Positions 6,037 to 9,336 of a DNA stretch of 9,336 bases are shown piece by piece (positions within the stretch are counted from its first letter, which is position 1; the number at the start of each line of letters is the position of its first letter). The stretch spans positions 1 through 9,336 of the forward strand of contig CAZOKL010000081.1 of assembly GCA_964580305.1 (NCBI GenBank), read 5' to 3'. Below the pieces are notes generated by a model, which did not search any database, was not told the origin of the DNA, and saw nothing but the letters and a program-made list of their open reading frames with translations. The stretch comes from Phocaeicola_A sp964580305 (GTDB lineage Bacteria; Bacteroidota; Bacteroidia; Bacteroidales; Bacteroidaceae). The position numbers were made by a program, and so were the translations under genes.

Positions 6037-7233
6037 ATGCTTACATTAGACAATGTCTACAAGGCTTCTTACACATTGAAAGAAGTCATCCGGCACACAG
6101 AGCTGATTCACGCTCCGGGCATCAACCCCGAAAGCGAAATCTATCTGAAACCGGAGAACCTGCAAGTGACAGGCTCATTCAAGGTGCGCGGCGCCTATTA
6201 CAAGATATCACAACTCACTGACGAAGAAAAAGCCAAAGGGGTGATTGCCTGCTCGGCCGGCAACCATGCCCAGGGAGTGGCACTGGCAGCCACCCACAGC
6301 GGCATCAAGTCGCTCATCTGCCTCCCCGAAGGAGCTCCCATCAGCAAGGTGGAAGCCACCCGCCGGCTGGGGGCGGAAATCTGTCTGGTGAATGGAGTCT
6401 ATGACGACGCTTACCGGTATGCCCTGCAACTGCGTGACGAGAAGGGATACACCTTCGTACATCCTTTCGATGACGAACTGGTCATTGCCGGACAAGGCAC
6501 CATCGGACTGGAACTGCTCGAACAGCTGCCCGACGTGGAAGTGGTCATCGTCCCCATCGGAGGAGGCGGACTGATCAGCGGCGTGGCTTTTGCCATCAAG
6601 AGCCTGAACCCATCCGTGAAGGTCTATGGCGTACAGGCCAACGGAGCTCCCAGCATGTTCCGCAGCATTGAGCACCACAAGATTGAATGCCTGAAGTCCG
6701 TGTCGACCATTGCCGACGGCATCGCCGTGAAAGAACCGGGCGAACACACATTCGACCTTTGTGAACGCTATGTCGACGGCATCGTGACCGTGACGGAAGA
6801 CGAAATCTGCGCCGCCATCCTCACCCTGATGGAACAGCAGAAACTGATTGCCGAAGGGGCCGGAGCCGTGGCTGTGGCCGCAGCCATGTTTGACAAGGTG
6901 CCGGTCAGGGGAAAGAAAACCATCTGCCTGGTGAGCGGAGGCAACATTGACGTCACGTTCCTGAGCCGCGTCATCAACCGCGGACTAACGAAGAGCGGAC
7001 GCAACTGCGTGTTCACGCTTGAGCTGCTTGACAAACCGGGACAGCTCATGCAGGTGACGCAAATCATTGCCCAACACGGAGCCAACATCCTCTCTTCACA
7101 CCACGAGCGCAGCGGAGAAAGCGACAACGTGAACGCATGCACCCTGCGCATGCTCATGGAAACACGCAATGAAGAACACGTGGCCGAAATTCATCAGGCA
7201 CTGATTGATGCCGGCTTCAAAATACTTGATTAA
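6037..7233 (+). CDS. ilvA: Threonine ammonia-lyase (threonine dehydratase) with C-terminal ACT domain
   Basis: This PLP enzyme deaminates L-threonine to 2-oxobutanoate and ammonia, the first step of isoleucine synthesis. Fold type II marks are clear: the Schiff-base lysine K49 in GSFKVRGAY (46-54), the substrate loop SAGNHAQG (73-80), the glycine-rich phosphate-binding loop GGGGL (175-179), and the C-terminal SGGN (300-303) that contacts the cofactor ring. Residues about 325-398 form a single ACT-like regulatory domain, shorter than the double domain of E. coli IlvA. The total of 398 aa matches the short IlvA/TdcB-plus-ACT type. Whether it is inhibited by isoleucine or serves a catabolic role cannot be read from the sequence. 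It lies 10 bases after the outer-membrane protein gene and 23 bases before ettA, with no terminator or branched-chain leader peptide between them. Confidence 0.95.
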   Translation: MLTLDNVYKASYTLKEVIRHTELIHAPGINPESEIYLKPENLQVTGSFKVRGAYYKISQLTDEEKAKGVIACSAGNHAQGVALAATHSGIKSLICLPEGAPISKVEATRRLGAEICLVNGVYDDAYRYALQLRDEKGYTFVHPFDDELVIAGQGTIGLELLEQLPDVEVVIVPIGGGGLISGVAFAIKSLNPSVKVYGVQANGAPSMFRSIEHHKIECLKSVSTIADGIAVKEPGEHTFDLCERYVDGIVTVTEDEICAAILTLMEQQKLIAEGAGAVAVAAAMFDKVPVRGKKTICLVSGGNIDVTFLSRVINRGLTKSGRNCVFTLELLDKPGQLMQVTQIIAQHGANILSSHHERSGESDNVNACTLRMLMETRNEEHVAEIHQALIDAGFKILD

Positions 7234-7256
7234 CCTAACTCTTTTTATTTTAGAAT

Positions 7257-8945
7257 ATGGCAGACGATAAGAAAATCATTTTCTCAATGGTGGGCGTCAG
7301 CAAAGCCTTCCAGCAGAACAAGCAGGTATTGAAGAACATCTACTTGTCTTTCTTCTACGGGGCCAAGATTGGCATCATCGGTCTAAACGGTTCAGGAAAG
7401 TCCACTTTGCTGAAGATTATCGCCGGACTGGACAACAGCTATCAGGGAAAGGTCGTGTTTTCACCGGGATACAGCGTGGGCTACCTGCCCCAGGAACCGC
7501 AGCTGGACAACACCAAGACGGTGAAAGAAGTGGTGATGGAGGGCGTGCAACCCATTGTGGACATGCTCAACGAATATGAGGAAATCAACCAGAAGTTCGG
7601 CTTGCCCGAATATTACGAGAATCCTGAGAAAATGGACGAGCTTTTTGCACGCCAGGCCGAGCTGCAAGACCGCATTGACGCGGCCGACGCCTGGAGTCTG
7701 GACAGCAAGCTGGAACGCGCCATGGATGCCCTGCGATGCCCGCCGCAAGACCAGCCCGTGACCAACCTCTCCGGAGGCGAACGCCGGCGCGTGGCCCTGT
7801 GTCGCCTGCTGCTGCAAAAACCCGACATCCTGTTGCTGGACGAGCCGACCAACCACCTCGACGCAGAATCAATCGACTGGCTCGAACAGCACCTGCAACA
7901 ATATGAGGGCACGGTCATCGCCGTGACGCACGACCGCTATTTCCTTGACGACGTGGCCGGATGGATTCTGGAGCTCGACCGCGGAGAAGGCATACCCTGG
8001 AAAGGAAACTACTCCAGCTGGCTGGAGCAGAAAACCAGACGCATGGCCCAGGAAGAAAAGGCGGCAAGCAAACGCCGCAAGACACTTGAGCGCGAGCTGG
8101 AGTGGGTGCGTATGGCACCCAAGGCACGTCAGGCCAAAGGAAAGGCCCGCCTCAACTCTTACGACAAGCTGCTCAATGAAGACCAGAAAGAGAAGGAAGA
8201 GAAGCTCGAAATCTTCATCCCCAACGGCCCGCGCCTGGGCAACAAGGTCATCGAGGCACACCACGTGCGCAAGGCCTATGGCGACAAACTCCTGTTTGAC
8301 GACCTTGACTTCATGCTCCCGCCAAACGGCATCGTGGGCGTCATCGGGCCAAACGGCGCAGGAAAAACCACCCTCTTCCGCCTCATCATGGGGCTTGAAA
8401 CGCCCGACGCCGGCTCGTTTGAAATGGGCGAAACGGTGAAGCTGGCCTACGTCGACCAGCAGCACAAGGACATCGAGCCAGGCAAGACCGTCTATCAGGT
8501 CATCAGCGGCGGAAACGAACTCATCCGCATGGGCAACCGCGACGTGAACGCACGCGCATATCTGTCGCGCTTCAACTTCTCGGGCGCCGACCAGGAAAAA
8601 CTGTGCGGAGTGCTCTCGGGTGGCGAACGGAACCGCCTGCACCTGGCCATGGCCCTGAAGGAAGAGGGCAACGTGCTGCTGCTGGACGAGCCGACCAACG
8701 ACATCGACGTCAACACGCTGCGCGCGCTGGAAGAAGGCCTTGAGGCGTTTGCCGGCTGCGCCGTGGTCATCAGCCACGACCGCTGGTTCCTTGACCGCAT
8801 CTGCACGCACATCCTGGCGTTCGAGGGCGAAGGAAAGGTGTTCTACTTTGAAGGCTCCTACTCCGAATATGAAGAAAACAAGATGAAACGCCTGGGCAAG
8901 GAAGAACCCCGGCGCATCCGTTACCGCAAACTGATGGAAGACTGA
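7257..8945 (+). CDS. ettA: Energy-dependent translational throttle protein EttA (ABC-F ATPase)
   Basis: This soluble ABC-F protein binds the ribosomal E site and gates entry into elongation according to ATP level. It has two ATP-binding cassettes and no membrane segments. Cassette 1: Walker A GLNGSGKST (42-50), signature LSGGERRR (171-178), Walker B with catalytic glutamate in LLLDEPTNHLD (192-202, E196). Cassette 2: Walker A GPNGAGKTT (364-372), signature LSGGERNR (453-460), LLLDEPTNDID (474-484, E478). The arm insertion in cassette 1 (about 95-145), which marks EttA among ABC-F proteins, is present. So is the charged interdomain linker (about 258-315) with ELEWVR and GKARL, matching E. coli EttA closely. 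The length of 562 aa is normal (E. coli 555). Nothing suggests an antibiotic-resistance ABC-F: the linker is of housekeeping length and type. Base composition is visibly more GC-rich than in the first operon. The last codon is followed by a single base and then the next gene's ATG. Confidence 0.96.
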   Translation: MADDKKIIFSMVGVSKAFQQNKQVLKNIYLSFFYGAKIGIIGLNGSGKSTLLKIIAGLDNSYQGKVVFSPGYSVGYLPQEPQLDNTKTVKEVVMEGVQPIVDMLNEYEEINQKFGLPEYYENPEKMDELFARQAELQDRIDAADAWSLDSKLERAMDALRCPPQDQPVTNLSGGERRRVALCRLLLQKPDILLLDEPTNHLDAESIDWLEQHLQQYEGTVIAVTHDRYFLDDVAGWILELDRGEGIPWKGNYSSWLEQKTRRMAQEEKAASKRRKTLERELEWVRMAPKARQAKGKARLNSYDKLLNEDQKEKEEKLEIFIPNGPRLGNKVIEAHHVRKAYGDKLLFDDLDFMLPPNGIVGVIGPNGAGKTTLFRLIMGLETPDAGSFEMGETVKLAYVDQQHKDIEPGKTVYQVISGGNELIRMGNRDVNARAYLSRFNFSGADQEKLCGVLSGGERNRLHLAMALKEEGNVLLLDEPTNDIDVNTLRALEEGLEAFAGCAVVISHDRWFLDRICTHILAFEGEGKVFYFEGSYSEYEENKMKRLGKEEPRRIRYRKLMED

Positions 8946-8946
8946 G

Positions 8947-9213
8947 ATGGAACAGGCATACAGCAAAGAATTTGTCAACGAACTCCTGGCTTGGAGCCGG
9001 GAGCGGCTTGAAAAGAAAGACTATCCCAAAGGCACCATCCGCATTGGGCCGGGAAGAACGGTGCCAGACTGCGGGTTCTACATCTACTGCCTCATACAGA
9101 CCCTCCAGAAGCAGGGAGAGAACCCCACATTCAGCCCCGTGGTGAGAGACTACAACAACTTCCGCAAACTTCTGGACGGGCTGCGTGAAGGCCGGGGCAA
9201 CCCCTACGAATAG
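8947..9213 (+). CDS. Small conserved-looking protein of unknown function (88 aa)
   Basis: I do not recognise this protein. It is soluble by appearance, with no signal peptide or membrane segment. Residues about 5-23 look like an amphipathic charged helix (EFVNELLAWSRERLEKK). A probable short beta segment follows (TIRIGPGRTVPD, about 30-41), then a hydrophobic helix containing CGFYIYCLIQTL (42-53), and a basic C-terminal helix with FRKLLDGLRE near 72-81. Two cysteines (42 and 48) are six apart, with no further Cys or His pairs suggesting metal binding. It starts one base after the ettA stop and ends before a terminator, so it is almost certainly made from the ettA transcript and probably by translational coupling. 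Codon composition is like that of ettA, which supports a real gene. A role linked to the ribosome or EttA is only a guess from position. Confidence 0.75.
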   Translation: MEQAYSKEFVNELLAWSRERLEKKDYPKGTIRIGPGRTVPDCGFYIYCLIQTLQKQGENPTFSPVVRDYNNFRKLLDGLREGRGNPYE

Positions 9214-9263
9214 GCCCGCCCCCTCACGCCCACGCACGGCAAGCCCGCACACGTGCATCATGC

Positions 9264-9306
9264 GTTGAGCCCGAAGTCTTCTTCCGACTTCGGGCTCAAC
9301 TTGTTT
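9264..9306 (+). terminator. Intrinsic terminator closing the second operon
   Basis: GTTGAGCCCGAAGTC (9264-9278) and GACTTCGGGCTCAAC (9286-9300) form a perfect 15-bp stem with a 7-base loop, followed by TTGTTT. It lies 50 bases after the last stop codon. The opposite strand has no T run beyond the hairpin, so it works for rightward transcription. Confidence 0.88.
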
Positions 9307-9336
9307 CTGCCCCGGCCACCGGTTTCACACAGCGCC

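Noticed and set aside
7869..8978. 369-codon open frame on the minus strand opposite ettA
   Set aside because: It is antisense to strongly conserved ABC-F sequence, with no motif of its own. Long antisense frames are expected in this GC-richer region.

Overview
This window reads as ordinary chromosomal DNA from a Bacteroidales bacterium, most likely Prevotellaceae or Bacteroidaceae. Three things point there. The two clear forward promoters carry the Bacteroidetes -7 element TAnnTTTG, with no E. coli-style -10 box needed. Most starts lack a strong Shine-Dalgarno. The gene content is also typical: a DAHP synthase fused to a C-terminal chorismate mutase, a short TyrA, and a DUF3078-like outer-membrane protein. 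All eight full-length genes are on the + strand, and no mobile element, CRISPR array, tRNA or rRNA was seen.

Region 1 (1-468) is the control region of the first operon. A Bacteroidetes-type promoter (256-286) feeds a leader that encodes a 29-residue peptide (314-403) with 9 aromatic residues among residues 8-17. The leader RNA contains three mutually exclusive pairings: 1:2 (338-351 with 371-384), 2:3 antiterminator (374-384 with 427-437, 11 perfect pairs) and 3:4 terminator (425-436 with 441-452, then T6). This is a complete Phe/Tyr transcription attenuator ending just before pheA. It is the most notable item in the window.

Region 2 (469-4365) is the aromatic amino acid operon: prephenate dehydratase (pheA), a class I/II PLP aminotransferase, DAHP synthase-chorismate mutase, and prephenate dehydrogenase (tyrA). 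Together they cover the entry step of the shikimate pathway and every step from chorismate to Phe and Tyr, leaving out only the middle of the pathway. The operon ends at a long GC-rich terminator (4411-4468).

Region 3 (4469-9213) is a second, probably single, transcription unit from a TAnnTTTG promoter at 4609: a DUF3078-like outer-membrane protein with signal peptide, threonine ammonia-lyase with an ACT domain (ilvA), the ABC-F ribosome factor EttA, and a small unrecognised 88-residue protein placed one base after ettA. A perfect 15-bp hairpin terminator (9264-9300) closes it. The remaining 30 or so bases hold nothing recognisable.
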